From Photorhabdus noenieputensis (lineage in GTDB: Bacteria; Pseudomonadota; Gammaproteobacteria; Enterobacterales; Enterobacteriaceae), in NCBI RefSeq assembly GCF_018448935.1, contig NZ_RCWC01000005.1, positions 1-64,000 of the forward strand: a stretch of 64,000 bases of DNA, given 5' to 3'. Numbering within the stretch: position 1 is the first letter of the stretch; each line of letters opens with the position of its first letter. The translations under genes were made by a program, and so were the position numbers. Shown one piece after another: positions 15,932 to 24,661 of this stretch. A model generated the notes under the pieces. The model worked only from the letters and a program-made list of their open reading frames with translations. It was not told the DNA's origin and made no database searches.

Positions 15932-17155
15932 ATGAACTATAAATTATTGAGGAATATATCTGGCTTATTACTCTCATCATTATTCAGCCAGATATTATTA
16001 TTACTATCAACGCCGGTATTAACCAGACTCTTCTCACCTGAAGAATTAGGTATTTACGCTTCATTTTCATCGCTTTTAAGTGTTTTTGCCGTCGGCGCTT
16101 GTCTTCGTTATGAATTTTCAATCAGTGCATCAGGAAAAACGCGTGAAATTAATTCACTAATTACATTATCTTGCATTATTCCAATAACCATTAGCTTGAT
16201 AGTTATCACCGTTCTTGCGATATCTAATATCCCAGAAAAGATAATTATCGGAAATTATATATACTATATTCCACTGGGCATTATCACCTATGGATTTTAT
16301 CGTGCAATGAGTTTCAATAGTATAAGAGACAAGCAATACCATGCACTCTCTATCACTAAAATAACGCAAACCGTTGCCATGATTAGCACTCAAATCATGG
16401 GTGGCATTGCCCATTTAGGCGCAAGCAGTCTCATCTTAGGCCAAATATTAGGCCAATCATTAGGTGTTCTATTTTTAAGTAAAAGATCCAAATATCGTTT
16501 AATTATCAACAAATATGAATTCAAAAAAATAAAACTGCTTGCGAATAAATATTATAAATTTCCCGTTTATGATTTTCCTGCGTCTCTCATTAACACATTG
16601 AGCAACGAGCTACCTCAATTGTTTATCATGTCCACCTATGGGCTAAAATCCGCAGGATTTTATCTAATTGCATCTAGAATATCAGGCACCCCAATTACAT
16701 TATTAACCCAAACCGTTTCGTCTATATTACAAGGATATTTAAAAGATACGATTACATCACCTTTTTTAAAGATTAAAAAAACATTTTATTGCCTAACGGG
16801 CATTGCTATTTTATTTGCTATCGTGACATACTTCACGGGCATACCCATCATAACCTTTATCTTTGGTGAAGAATGGCTTGAATCAGGTAAATATCTATTA
16901 TGTTTAATCCCCCACTTATGCGGACAAATAATATATTCATCGTTATCGATATATTTATCCATTTATGAACACCAAAAAAGCAATTTATTTATTCAAACAA
17001 TATCAATTATATTAAGATTAACAGCTCTTCTTGCTGGATATCTATTAGGTAATATTTACCTTACTCTTTTGTTATTTTCACTCACAAGTTTTGTTCTTTA
17101 TATGACAAGTACGGCTTATATTTTAAAATTATCTTTCATGCGTAAAGAAGGTTAA
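15932..17155 (+). CDS. wzx: O-antigen flippase Wzx (locus 1)
   Basis: This 407-residue integral membrane protein has about a dozen hydrophobic segments and opens with the polysaccharide-transporter pattern GLLLSSLFSQILLLLSTPVLTRLFSPEELGIYA. It belongs to the Wzx/MATE-like PST family and should flip undecaprenyl-diphosphate-linked repeat units to the periplasm. The gene starts 5 bp after wbpE and ends 1 bp before the C5-epimerase-like gene. Its base composition becomes clearly more AT-rich than wbpA-E, as is usual for wzx/wzy. It is assigned Wzx rather than Wzy because of the N-terminal motif. Confidence 0.88.
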   Translation: MNYKLLRNISGLLLSSLFSQILLLLSTPVLTRLFSPEELGIYASFSSLLSVFAVGACLRYEFSISASGKTREINSLITLSCIIPITISLIVITVLAISNIPEKIIIGNYIYYIPLGIITYGFYRAMSFNSIRDKQYHALSITKITQTVAMISTQIMGGIAHLGASSLILGQILGQSLGVLFLSKRSKYRLIINKYEFKKIKLLANKYYKFPVYDFPASLINTLSNELPQLFIMSTYGLKSAGFYLIASRISGTPITLLTQTVSSILQGYLKDTITSPFLKIKKTFYCLTGIAILFAIVTYFTGIPIITFIFGEEWLESGKYLLCLIPHLCGQIIYSSLSIYLSIYEHQKSNLFIQTISIILRLTALLAGYLLGNIYLTLLLFSLTSFVLYMTSTAYILKLSFMRKEG

Positions 17156-17156
17156 C

Positions 17157-18269
17157 ATGAAGAAAATCATAATAAAAATAATTCCCTATATTATTATCGT
17201 GATGATTGTCAGCTATACATTCAATAAATATGCTTATGAGCTAGATGAATTCAATGGCAATGTAAGAAACCTGGTCATGAAAGGAAAATTCACGCAACGC
17301 GAATTTAATAGCAATGGTTTTCCTTTATCACACTCACCTCATATTTCAGATTCATTCTTATCCCCATTTTATGTTGTTCACTATGGCCTGATATACTCGT
17401 CTTTAGGCTTAAATAAAGATAACGTCAATATATTATGGCGAACCGATTCATCCTTACCCGGATGGAATGTACCGCCACCTCAATTCAATCAAAACGAATT
17501 GATTGCTAATTTTAAATTTTCAGCCGACTGGTTATTAAATAACGTAAAATTATTTCATGGTGAAAGTCATTACTTATATGATTTTGACTGGTCATATAAA
17601 GGCTACAAAAATAATAAACTCTCTGCCCCCTGGTGGTCTGGACTAACCGATGCCTATGCCATTATTCTCTTATTAAGAGCTTATGACTATTTTGGTGATG
17701 ATAAATATTTGCTAACTTCGAAACAACTCTACCAATCATCACTAACCCCTATCCATCAAGGCGGCAGTTTAACAACCTTAGATACTATGCCGTGGATTGA
17801 AGAATATGTTGATCCTCAAGCCAATTCAGACCAATTAGCTTTTGTATTAAACGGCATGATCTACTCTACTTATGGTATTGAATCCTTTGAGGATCATTTA
17901 AATATAGATGAAAACACCAGAATATCCGACAAATTATATCAGTCAATCAGTCATAATATATTTAAGTTCGACATAAAAAATGAATGGTCCAGTTATGATT
18001 TAATTGGCAATCCAAGTAACATTAAATATCATAAAATACATACTCTGCTTTTAAAAGATCTGATAGAGAGAAATCAAAATTTTAAAAATAAAGAAATAAT
18101 AGATTTATATCATAACTGGAATAAATCCGCTGCTAATAGCGGGTATTATTACATCAAACATGGCCCTACGAGTTGGGCATACTATCAATTTATTACTATG
18201 TATTTCCTAACTATCCTGGCATTATCAGCCCTTTATTTCTTTATCAGCAAAAATGCAAAACAAAATTAA
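17157..18269 (+). CDS. Membrane-anchored D-glucuronyl C5-epimerase-like protein
   Basis: This 370-residue protein has a TM segment at 5-21, a large domain (22-346), and a second TM at 347-364, with lysine-rich ends placing the domain in the periplasm. The domain resembles the C-terminal catalytic part of heparosan-glucuronate C5-epimerase (GLCE). Shared blocks are PWWSGLTDAYAIILLLRAY (158-176), WIEEY (213-217), AFVLNGMIYS (228-237), SYDL (279-282) and YHKIHT (291-296). The tyrosines I recall as catalytic in GLCE correspond to Tyr217, Tyr280 and Tyr291. It overlaps wzy by 17 bp and sits inside the ManNAc(3NAc)A operon, so it may invert C5 of a uronic acid in the lipid-linked or polymerised glycan. 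The family match is from memory, and the substrate is inference. Confidence 0.7.
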   Translation: MKKIIIKIIPYIIIVMIVSYTFNKYAYELDEFNGNVRNLVMKGKFTQREFNSNGFPLSHSPHISDSFLSPFYVVHYGLIYSSLGLNKDNVNILWRTDSSLPGWNVPPPQFNQNELIANFKFSADWLLNNVKLFHGESHYLYDFDWSYKGYKNNKLSAPWWSGLTDAYAIILLLRAYDYFGDDKYLLTSKQLYQSSLTPIHQGGSLTTLDTMPWIEEYVDPQANSDQLAFVLNGMIYSTYGIESFEDHLNIDENTRISDKLYQSISHNIFKFDIKNEWSSYDLIGNPSNIKYHKIHTLLLKDLIERNQNFKNKEIIDLYHNWNKSAANSGYYYIKHGPTSWAYYQFITMYFLTILALSALYFFISKNAKQN

Positions 18270-19482
18270 AATAATCCTGAAAATATTCATCTATCAGATT
18301 ATTATCTACCTGAACTCAGTGCTTATATTAGACACATTTCATGAGGTAAGAGGCTATAATATTACCCCACAAGGTTACTTAAGTATTTTTTTCTGTTGGA
18401 TATCATTCTTACCGCTCATTTTACTCAACAACCAAAAAAATCCCGTGATGGTTTTTTTATGGTTAATCTATATCACTTACATTATACCGGTATCAATTAT
18501 ATTCCCACTAATTAATTCAGCTTCTATCTACTCAATCATTTTCGTATGCACCATAAATATATTATTTTTCTCATCGATATTATTCTTTCGGATAATAGAT
18601 AGAATAACGATGCCGAAATTAAAAATCCCGTGGGATTTATATAAGATACTGATAATAGGGTGCGGTATTATTGTCCTCTTATTCGTCATGAGTAATCCTG
18701 GATTAAGTTTAATCCCACCTAACATATTTAAAGTTTATTCCGTGAGACAGCACTTTAAAGACAACACGCCGCTACTCACTATGTACATCATCACCAATGG
18801 GGGATATGTTATCTCACCATTACTACTATTAGCTTCACTCTATATCAGAGGTCCAATTAAATATCTCCTCATTACAATAAGTATTTTGATTTCCTATTTA
18901 ATCTACAGTTCTTCAGGATTAAAAAGCATCGCATTCATGAATCTCGCGGTTATCATTCTATACTTCTATATAAAAGGAACAAAATCGATAAGTCATTCGG
19001 TGATAAATATCATTCTCTATTTATTCTTGGCCGCCGGGGTATTATATTTTATTTTCGATTTTTATGATCCACTTATCCATTGGCTACGCAGAGTATTCTT
19101 CACACCCACATTAAATACCTATTACTTTTATGATTATATCTACAATAACAATAGTGAATTTACAACAGAAGCACCTCAAATAATTTCTCAAATCTATTAT
19201 GGTACCTCAGGCTCGGCTAATACCGGCTTTATTGGCGACGGTATCGCCAGATACGGCACACTGGGTTTAATCATAAACTTTTTTATATTTAATATATTAC
19301 TCTTTGCCATGAACCTGAGCTCAAAAAAGGTTCCATTTGAATTTTCAACGACACTCTATCTCCCCTTTGTATACACGATAGCAAACTCAGCGATTACAGC
19401 ACTGCTACTAACATACGGACTGCTAGCATTAAGCATATTATTATTTCTATTCCCAACGAAAACTAACAAAATACCCTTATGA
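18253..19482 (+). CDS. wzy: O-antigen polymerase Wzy (locus 1)
   Basis: This 409-residue multispanning protein has around 10-12 hydrophobic stretches and a large extramembrane loop near residues 275-330 containing YYGTSGSANTGFIGDGIARYG, the kind of periplasmic loop seen in Wzy polymerases. It lacks the N-terminal PST pattern of Wzx. Within a complete Wzx/Wzy operon it is the only polymerase candidate. It overlaps the epimerase-like gene by 17 bp and the following glycosyltransferase by 4 bp. Sequence conservation in this family is too low for a substrate call. Confidence 0.8.
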   Translation: MQNKIKIILKIFIYQIIIYLNSVLILDTFHEVRGYNITPQGYLSIFFCWISFLPLILLNNQKNPVMVFLWLIYITYIIPVSIIFPLINSASIYSIIFVCTINILFFSSILFFRIIDRITMPKLKIPWDLYKILIIGCGIIVLLFVMSNPGLSLIPPNIFKVYSVRQHFKDNTPLLTMYIITNGGYVISPLLLLASLYIRGPIKYLLITISILISYLIYSSSGLKSIAFMNLAVIILYFYIKGTKSISHSVINIILYLFLAAGVLYFIFDFYDPLIHWLRRVFFTPTLNTYYFYDYIYNNNSEFTTEAPQIISQIYYGTSGSANTGFIGDGIARYGTLGLIINFFIFNILLFAMNLSSKKVPFEFSTTLYLPFVYTIANSAITALLLTYGLLALSILLFLFPTKTNKIPL

Positions 19483-20582
19483 AAATCACACATATGACCT
19501 CGGTACATTCGCGTTTCGACATTCGTATTTTCCTAAAAGAATGTTCTGCCTTACAAAAAGAACATGAGGTCTCCCTTATTGTCGCAGATGGTAAAGGTAA
19601 TGAAGCCAAGAATAACATTGCTATCATTGATGTCGGTATATTACCCGGCAGACTAAATAGAATATTTAAAACAACCGATAAAGTTTATAGAAAAGCATTA
19701 GAATTAGATGCTGACTTATATCATTTTCATGATCCGGAGCTTATCCCTATCGGATTAAAGCTCAAAAAGAGAGGTAAAATAGTTATTTTTGATGCCCATG
19801 AAGATATTCCTAAACAAATTTTCAGCAAGCCTTATTTAAATAAATTTACCCAAGTGATTATCTCTAAATTATTCTCCCTCTACGAAAAATATTCTACGCC
19901 TAAATTTGATGGGATTATTACGGCCACTCCCTCAATAAGAAACAAATTCTTAAAACTCAATAACAACACCATAGACATTAATAATTATCCCATATTAGGC
20001 GAATTACATAATAAGCATGTCAACTGGTATGAAAAAGAAACACAAGTCTGCTATGTCGGCGGCATTTCTGACATTAGAGGTATCGCAGAGATGGTTGAAT
20101 CCCTCTCTTACCTCACAACGAATACAACAATGAAACTCGCGGGCAATTTTTCAGATACAGAGCTAGAGAATAAAATAAAAAGTATGAAAAATTGGCACAA
20201 AATAGAGGCACTGGGATTTTTAAATCGCATAGAAACCAAAGAACTTTTATCTAAATCCATTGCGGGCATCGTGCTATATCACCCATTACCCAATCATATC
20301 GATGCCCAGCCCAATAAGATATTCGAGTATATGAGTGCGGGTATCCCGGTTATCGCTTCCAATTTCACATTATGGAAAGATATTGTTGTAAAAAACCATT
20401 GTGGCATTTGTGTCGATCCATTAAATCCGAAAGAAATAGCTGATGCGATAGATTACTTATCAAATAACCCTGATATCGCGGAAGAAATGGGTAACAATGG
20501 GCTTCTGGCAGTCAATGAAAAATACAATTGGGATATTGAACAGAATAAATTAACCAAATTTTACCAACACATTGGACATTAA
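19479..20582 (+). CDS. wbpH: GT4 glycosyltransferase, WbpH-like
   Basis: This 367-residue GT-B retaining glycosyltransferase starts with MKITHMTSVHSRFDIRIF. An HFHDPELIPIG and FDAHED block follow in the acceptor domain. The C-terminal donor domain has QPNKIFEYMSAGIPVI, containing the EX7E-like region typical of family GT4. By position just before wbpI and by overall pattern it corresponds to WbpH of P. aeruginosa O5, proposed to add a ManNAc-type uronic acid. The exact sugar is inferred from the pathway genes around it. Confidence 0.82.
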   Translation: MKITHMTSVHSRFDIRIFLKECSALQKEHEVSLIVADGKGNEAKNNIAIIDVGILPGRLNRIFKTTDKVYRKALELDADLYHFHDPELIPIGLKLKKRGKIVIFDAHEDIPKQIFSKPYLNKFTQVIISKLFSLYEKYSTPKFDGIITATPSIRNKFLKLNNNTIDINNYPILGELHNKHVNWYEKETQVCYVGGISDIRGIAEMVESLSYLTTNTTMKLAGNFSDTELENKIKSMKNWHKIEALGFLNRIETKELLSKSIAGIVLYHPLPNHIDAQPNKIFEYMSAGIPVIASNFTLWKDIVVKNHCGICVDPLNPKEIADAIDYLSNNPDIAEEMGNNGLLAVNEKYNWDIEQNKLTKFYQHIGH

Positions 20583-20587
20583 TCGAT

Positions 20588-21658
20588 ATGAAAAAAATCA
20601 TTACCGTATTAGGTGCCAGACCGCAATTCATTAAAGCCAGCCCAGTCTCTCGCGCTTTAAAAAATCATAATAAATTTAAAGAGATTATCATTCATACCGG
20701 TCAACATTTTGATACTAATATGTCTGATATATTTTTTAATGAATTAGCCATTCCCAAACCGGATTACACACTCAATATTCATGGCGGCTCGCACGGTGAA
20801 ATGACCGGAAAAATGCTCATAGAAATTGAAAAAGTACTTATCACAGAAAAACCGGATGCCGTTATGGTATATGGTGATACAAACTCGACTTTAGCTGGCG
20901 CATTAGCCGCCTCTAAATTACATATTCCCATTATCCATGTTGAAGCCGGTCTGCGCAGTTTTAATATGCAGATGCCCGAAGAGATCAATAGAATATTAAC
21001 CGATAATGTCAGCTCAATTCTCTTCTGCCCAACAGACGCCGCTGTCAATAACCTACAAGCAGAAGGCTTCAATTCAAAGCCCGTTCATATCAGAAAAGTC
21101 GGTGATGTCATGGAAGATGCCGCTTTATATTTCAGCCAAACAGCAAAAAAACCTGATGAGCTAGATTCCATACAAAACTTCATATTAGCCACACTCCATC
21201 GTGCTGAAAATACCGATAATCAGGCACGTTTAACTGAAATAGTAAACGCATTGAATGATATACACAGAAGAATTGCTACTGTTGTTATGCCGATCCACCC
21301 AAGGACTAAAAAAATGTTAGCACAATACGGCTTACATTTAGATGTCCATTTAATTGAGCCAGTGGGATATTTAGAGATGATCTGGCTACTCAAAAACACC
21401 GCCCTGATTATTACCGATAGCGGCGGACTGCAAAAAGAGGCTTTCTTCTTCCGTAGACCTTGTATCACCGTGAGAGATCAAACTGAATGGGTAGAATTAA
21501 TTGAAGCCGGCGTAAATAAACTCTCAAAAGCTGAAAATAAAAAAATAACCCAGGCCGTTCATGACATGATAGGGACTAATATGGCCTCTATTCAATCCAT
21601 GTATGGCGGCGGTATCGCCGCGACAAGAATTGCTGACGAATTAGAAAAATTACTATGA
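20588..21658 (+). CDS. wbpI: UDP-GlcNAc(3NAc)A 2-epimerase (WbpI family)
   Basis: This 356-residue non-hydrolysing 2-epimerase of the WecB/WbpI family has VLGARPQFIKASPVSRAL at the N-terminus, HTGQHFD, VYGDTNSTLAGALAA, HVEAGLRSF (catalytic His/Glu loop), TLHRAENTD and TDSGGLQKEAFF. It converts UDP-GlcNAc(3NAc)A to UDP-ManNAc(3NAc)A, the last step of the pathway started by wbpA. No other acidic-sugar epimerase is in locus 1, which favours WbpI over WecB. It starts 5 bp after the previous gene. Confidence 0.92.
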   Translation: MKKIITVLGARPQFIKASPVSRALKNHNKFKEIIIHTGQHFDTNMSDIFFNELAIPKPDYTLNIHGGSHGEMTGKMLIEIEKVLITEKPDAVMVYGDTNSTLAGALAASKLHIPIIHVEAGLRSFNMQMPEEINRILTDNVSSILFCPTDAAVNNLQAEGFNSKPVHIRKVGDVMEDAALYFSQTAKKPDELDSIQNFILATLHRAENTDNQARLTEIVNALNDIHRRIATVVMPIHPRTKKMLAQYGLHLDVHLIEPVGYLEMIWLLKNTALIITDSGGLQKEAFFFRRPCITVRDQTEWVELIEAGVNKLSKAENKKITQAVHDMIGTNMASIQSMYGGGIAATRIADELEKLL

Positions 21659-22893
21659 ATATCGTCTATATAAACCATTATGCGGGTTCGCCGGACCTGG
21701 GTATGGAATTTCGCCCATATCATTTAGGGCAAGAGTGGATTAAATCTGGACATAATATTACCCTACTCGCAGCCTCCTATTCTCATGTCCGAACAAAACA
21801 ACCTAAGCTGATAGATAATAAAAAAACCACCGAAAATATTAACGGATTAGAATATGTCTGGTATCCAACCCCGAGCTATAGCGGAAATGGATTACCCAGA
21901 GTCAAAAATATTTTCTCTTTTTTACGGCAAATTTGGTTTGATAGTCACAATCTAGTTAAAAAATATCGACCTGATGTTGTCATTGCTTCAAGTACATATC
22001 CGATGGATATCTGGGTGGCAAAACGTATTGCTCAAAAAGCTAATGCCAAATTGGTCTTTGAACTACATGATTTATGGCCGCTTTCCCCCATAGAATTAGG
22101 TGGCATGTCACCGAAACATCCCTTTATTCAATTATGTCAATTCGCTGAAAACTCGGCTTATAAACATGCGGATATGGTTGTTTCCATGCTTCCTAACGTA
22201 CAAGAACATACGAAAGCACATGGATTAGGTCTTAATAAATTACATATTATTCCCAATGGTGTAGTTATAGATGATTGGGTAAATCAACTCACGCCATTAA
22301 ACAGCTTACTTGAAACGTTAATCACAGCTGAAAAAAATAAAGGGCACAAAATTGTATGTTATTGTGGCGCTCACGGACGGCCAAATGCACTAGAAAGATT
22401 ACTCAAAACAGCTTCACTGCTTCATGATAAACCCATTACTTTTTTATTGGTTGGCACTGGCTTCGAAAAGGAGAATTTAATTAAAGAATCTGAATCACTG
22501 GGAATACATAACGTTATCTTCTTTGAGCCGATCCCTAAAACTCAAATCCCGACACTACTCAATAAAATTGACATTGCCTATATAGGGTTACAAAAACAAT
22601 CATTATTCAGATTTGGCATCAGCCCCAATAAACTTATCGATTATATGATGGCGGGCAAACCCATTTTATGTGCGATTGATGCCGGTAATGATCCGGTTTC
22701 CGAAGTGAATTGCGGTATCACCGTTAAGTCAGGCAAGCCAGAAGACATTGCTCAAGCCTTATTAAAACTCAGTGAATTATCAAATGAAAAATTAAACCAA
22801 ATGGGACAAAAAGGTAAAATTTACGCTTTAGAAAATCACGCTTATTCCGTATTAGCAGACAATTTCATAAAGGCTACAATTAATCATGAATAA
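21655..22893 (+). CDS. wbpJ: GT4 glycosyltransferase, WbpJ-like
   Basis: This 412-residue GT-B enzyme begins MNIVYINHYAGSPDLGMEFRPYHL, a start typical of the WbpJ/WbuB group of GT4 proteins. It has VFELHDLWPLSP and IIPNGV in the N-terminal half and FGISPNKLIDYMMAGKPIL in the donor domain. It overlaps wbpI by 4 bp and the downstream aminotransferase by 8 bp. As the second GT4 of the operon it probably adds the other uronic acid, or the sugar next to the primer residue. Direction of addition cannot be read from sequence. Confidence 0.83.
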   Translation: MNIVYINHYAGSPDLGMEFRPYHLGQEWIKSGHNITLLAASYSHVRTKQPKLIDNKKTTENINGLEYVWYPTPSYSGNGLPRVKNIFSFLRQIWFDSHNLVKKYRPDVVIASSTYPMDIWVAKRIAQKANAKLVFELHDLWPLSPIELGGMSPKHPFIQLCQFAENSAYKHADMVVSMLPNVQEHTKAHGLGLNKLHIIPNGVVIDDWVNQLTPLNSLLETLITAEKNKGHKIVCYCGAHGRPNALERLLKTASLLHDKPITFLLVGTGFEKENLIKESESLGIHNVIFFEPIPKTQIPTLLNKIDIAYIGLQKQSLFRFGISPNKLIDYMMAGKPILCAIDAGNDPVSEVNCGITVKSGKPEDIAQALLKLSELSNEKLNQMGQKGKIYALENHAYSVLADNFIKATINHE

Positions 22894-24043
22894 TAAATTC
22901 CTTCCTTTTGCATTACCTGAAATTGGACAATCTGAAATTGATGAAGTTATTGACTCACTTAAAACGGGTTGGATAACCACCGGGCCTAAAGCCAGAAGAT
23001 TTGAACAAGATTTTGCCCAATATTTGGGTTCTGATGTTGAAGCAATTTCTGTAAATTCAGCTACGGCGGGATTACATTTAGCGTTGGAAGCCATTGGTAT
23101 CCAGCCGGGTGATGAAGTCATCGTTCCGACCTATACCTTTACGGCAACCGCAGAAGTTGTCCGTTATTTAGGGGCTCACCCTGTTTTTGTTGACTCTTTA
23201 CCTGACAGCCTGAATATTGACCCAATAGCAATAGAAAAAGCCATAACCGCCAAAACTAAAGCAATTATGCCTGTACACTTTGCGGGTCTGTCCTGTGATA
23301 TGGATGCCATTATTGCGTTAGCTAAAAAATTTAATTTACGAATAGTTGAAGATGCCGCCCATTCATTTCCGACTTTATACAAGGGAAAGAAAATTGGCAC
23401 ACTAGACACCGATGTCACCGTATTCAGCTTCTACGCGAATAAAACCATGACGACAGCAGAGGGCGGCATGCTAGTCTCCAGAGATCCAGATATCATAAAA
23501 AGAGCAAAAATAATGCGTCTCCACGGCATTAGCAAAGACGCCTTTGATAGATATCAATCTAAAATACCTGCCTGGTATTATGAAGTGATTGAGCCAGGAT
23601 ATAAATATAACATGCCCGATATTTGTGCATCCATCGGCATCCATCAATTACAGAAAATAAACACTTTCCACAAGAAAAGAGAGGAGATGGCGAAACTCTA
23701 TGATGATGAATTAAAAGATCTGCCCATTATCTTACCTACTAAGCCTAAAGAACCTAATAGCCAACACGCCTGGCATCTATATACCATTAGATTAAACGAT
23801 GAAGTCAAAATATCCAGAGATAATTTCATTATAAAAATGGCAGAAAAAAATATAGGTTGCTCTGTCCATTTTATTCCACTGCATAAACAACCCATCTGGA
23901 AAAACACCTATTCTCTTAATGAAAATAACTTCCCCGTTGCAGAAGAGAATTTTAAAAGAATTGTCTCGATCCCTTTATATACAAAAATGACAAAAGAAGA
24001 CCAAATCTACGTTATCAAAACAATTAAAGAGATCTTGGCATAA
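22886..24043 (+). CDS. UDP-4-keto-6-deoxy-sugar aminotransferase (DegT family)
   Basis: This 385-residue PLP aminotransferase has Lys186 in SFYANKTMTTAEGGM as the cofactor lysine and VEDAAHSF (154-161) contacting the pyridine ring. It closely follows the pattern of enzymes that aminate UDP-4-keto-6-deoxy-HexNAc (PglE/WeeJ type). With the WbpM homologue two genes later, it would make UDP-4-amino-4,6-dideoxy-GlcNAc (UDP-QuiNAc4N). A decayed paralogue lies at 34076-34295 in locus 2. No dedicated 4-N-acetyltransferase gene is seen beside it. Confidence 0.85.
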   Translation: MNNKFLPFALPEIGQSEIDEVIDSLKTGWITTGPKARRFEQDFAQYLGSDVEAISVNSATAGLHLALEAIGIQPGDEVIVPTYTFTATAEVVRYLGAHPVFVDSLPDSLNIDPIAIEKAITAKTKAIMPVHFAGLSCDMDAIIALAKKFNLRIVEDAAHSFPTLYKGKKIGTLDTDVTVFSFYANKTMTTAEGGMLVSRDPDIIKRAKIMRLHGISKDAFDRYQSKIPAWYYEVIEPGYKYNMPDICASIGIHQLQKINTFHKKREEMAKLYDDELKDLPIILPTKPKEPNSQHAWHLYTIRLNDEVKISRDNFIIKMAEKNIGCSVHFIPLHKQPIWKNTYSLNENNFPVAEENFKRIVSIPLYTKMTKEDQIYVIKTIKEILA

Positions 24044-24655
24044 ATGATGACATATTATTTAGCTCTAAAAAGGCTTTTTGATTTTACTTCTTCCTTCATT
24101 GGACTCATTCTATTATTCCCTATTTTAATCACTATTGCTATCTGGATAAAAATGGATTCGAAAGGACCCATTTTTTTCCGACAAAAACGAGTAGGCCAAT
24201 ATAATCAAGATTTCTATATTCACAAATTCAGGAGCATGACAACGGGATCGGAGCAAAAAGGACAACTCACTATTGGTAATGACCTCCGTATTACCAATTC
24301 TGGAAAATTCATCCGCAAATATAAAATTGATGAATTAGCTCAACTGATTGATGTTGTTCGAGGCAAAATGAGTTTAGTCGGGCCAAGACCTGAAGTGCCA
24401 CAATTTATGGACAAATATCCGGATGATGTCAGAAACAAAATATTATCAGTAAAACCCGGCATAACCGATTTGGCTTCCATAGAAATGATCGATGAAAACC
24501 AGATACTAAGTCAATATCAAGATCCACATCAAGCTTATATTGATATTATTATGCCGATAAAAGCCAAGTACTATTTAGAATATATTGATAAAAAGTCATT
24601 TTTCTATGACCTGAAGATTATTTTTAAAACAATTTACAAAGTAGTTTTTAGGTAA
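24044..24655 (+). CDS. Initiating sugar-1-phosphate transferase (PglC-type PHPT)
   Basis: This 203-residue monotopic phosphoglycosyltransferase begins with a hydrophobic reentrant segment (LFDFTSSFIGLILLFPILI). It then has KMDSKGPIFFRQKRVGQ, FYIHKFRSM and KYKIDELAQLIDVVRGKMSLVGPRPEVP, which contains the catalytic Asp-Glu pair (DE in KIDEL). It transfers a sugar-1-phosphate to undecaprenyl phosphate to start the repeat unit. The small size is like PglC/WcaJ-C rather than full WbaP. Given the aminotransferase and WbpM around it, the likely donor is UDP-QuiNAc4N(Ac). A second member of the family is at 35499. Confidence 0.87.
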   Translation: MMTYYLALKRLFDFTSSFIGLILLFPILITIAIWIKMDSKGPIFFRQKRVGQYNQDFYIHKFRSMTTGSEQKGQLTIGNDLRITNSGKFIRKYKIDELAQLIDVVRGKMSLVGPRPEVPQFMDKYPDDVRNKILSVKPGITDLASIEMIDENQILSQYQDPHQAYIDIIMPIKAKYYLEYIDKKSFFYDLKIIFKTIYKVVFR

Positions 24656-24661
24656 TTAACC

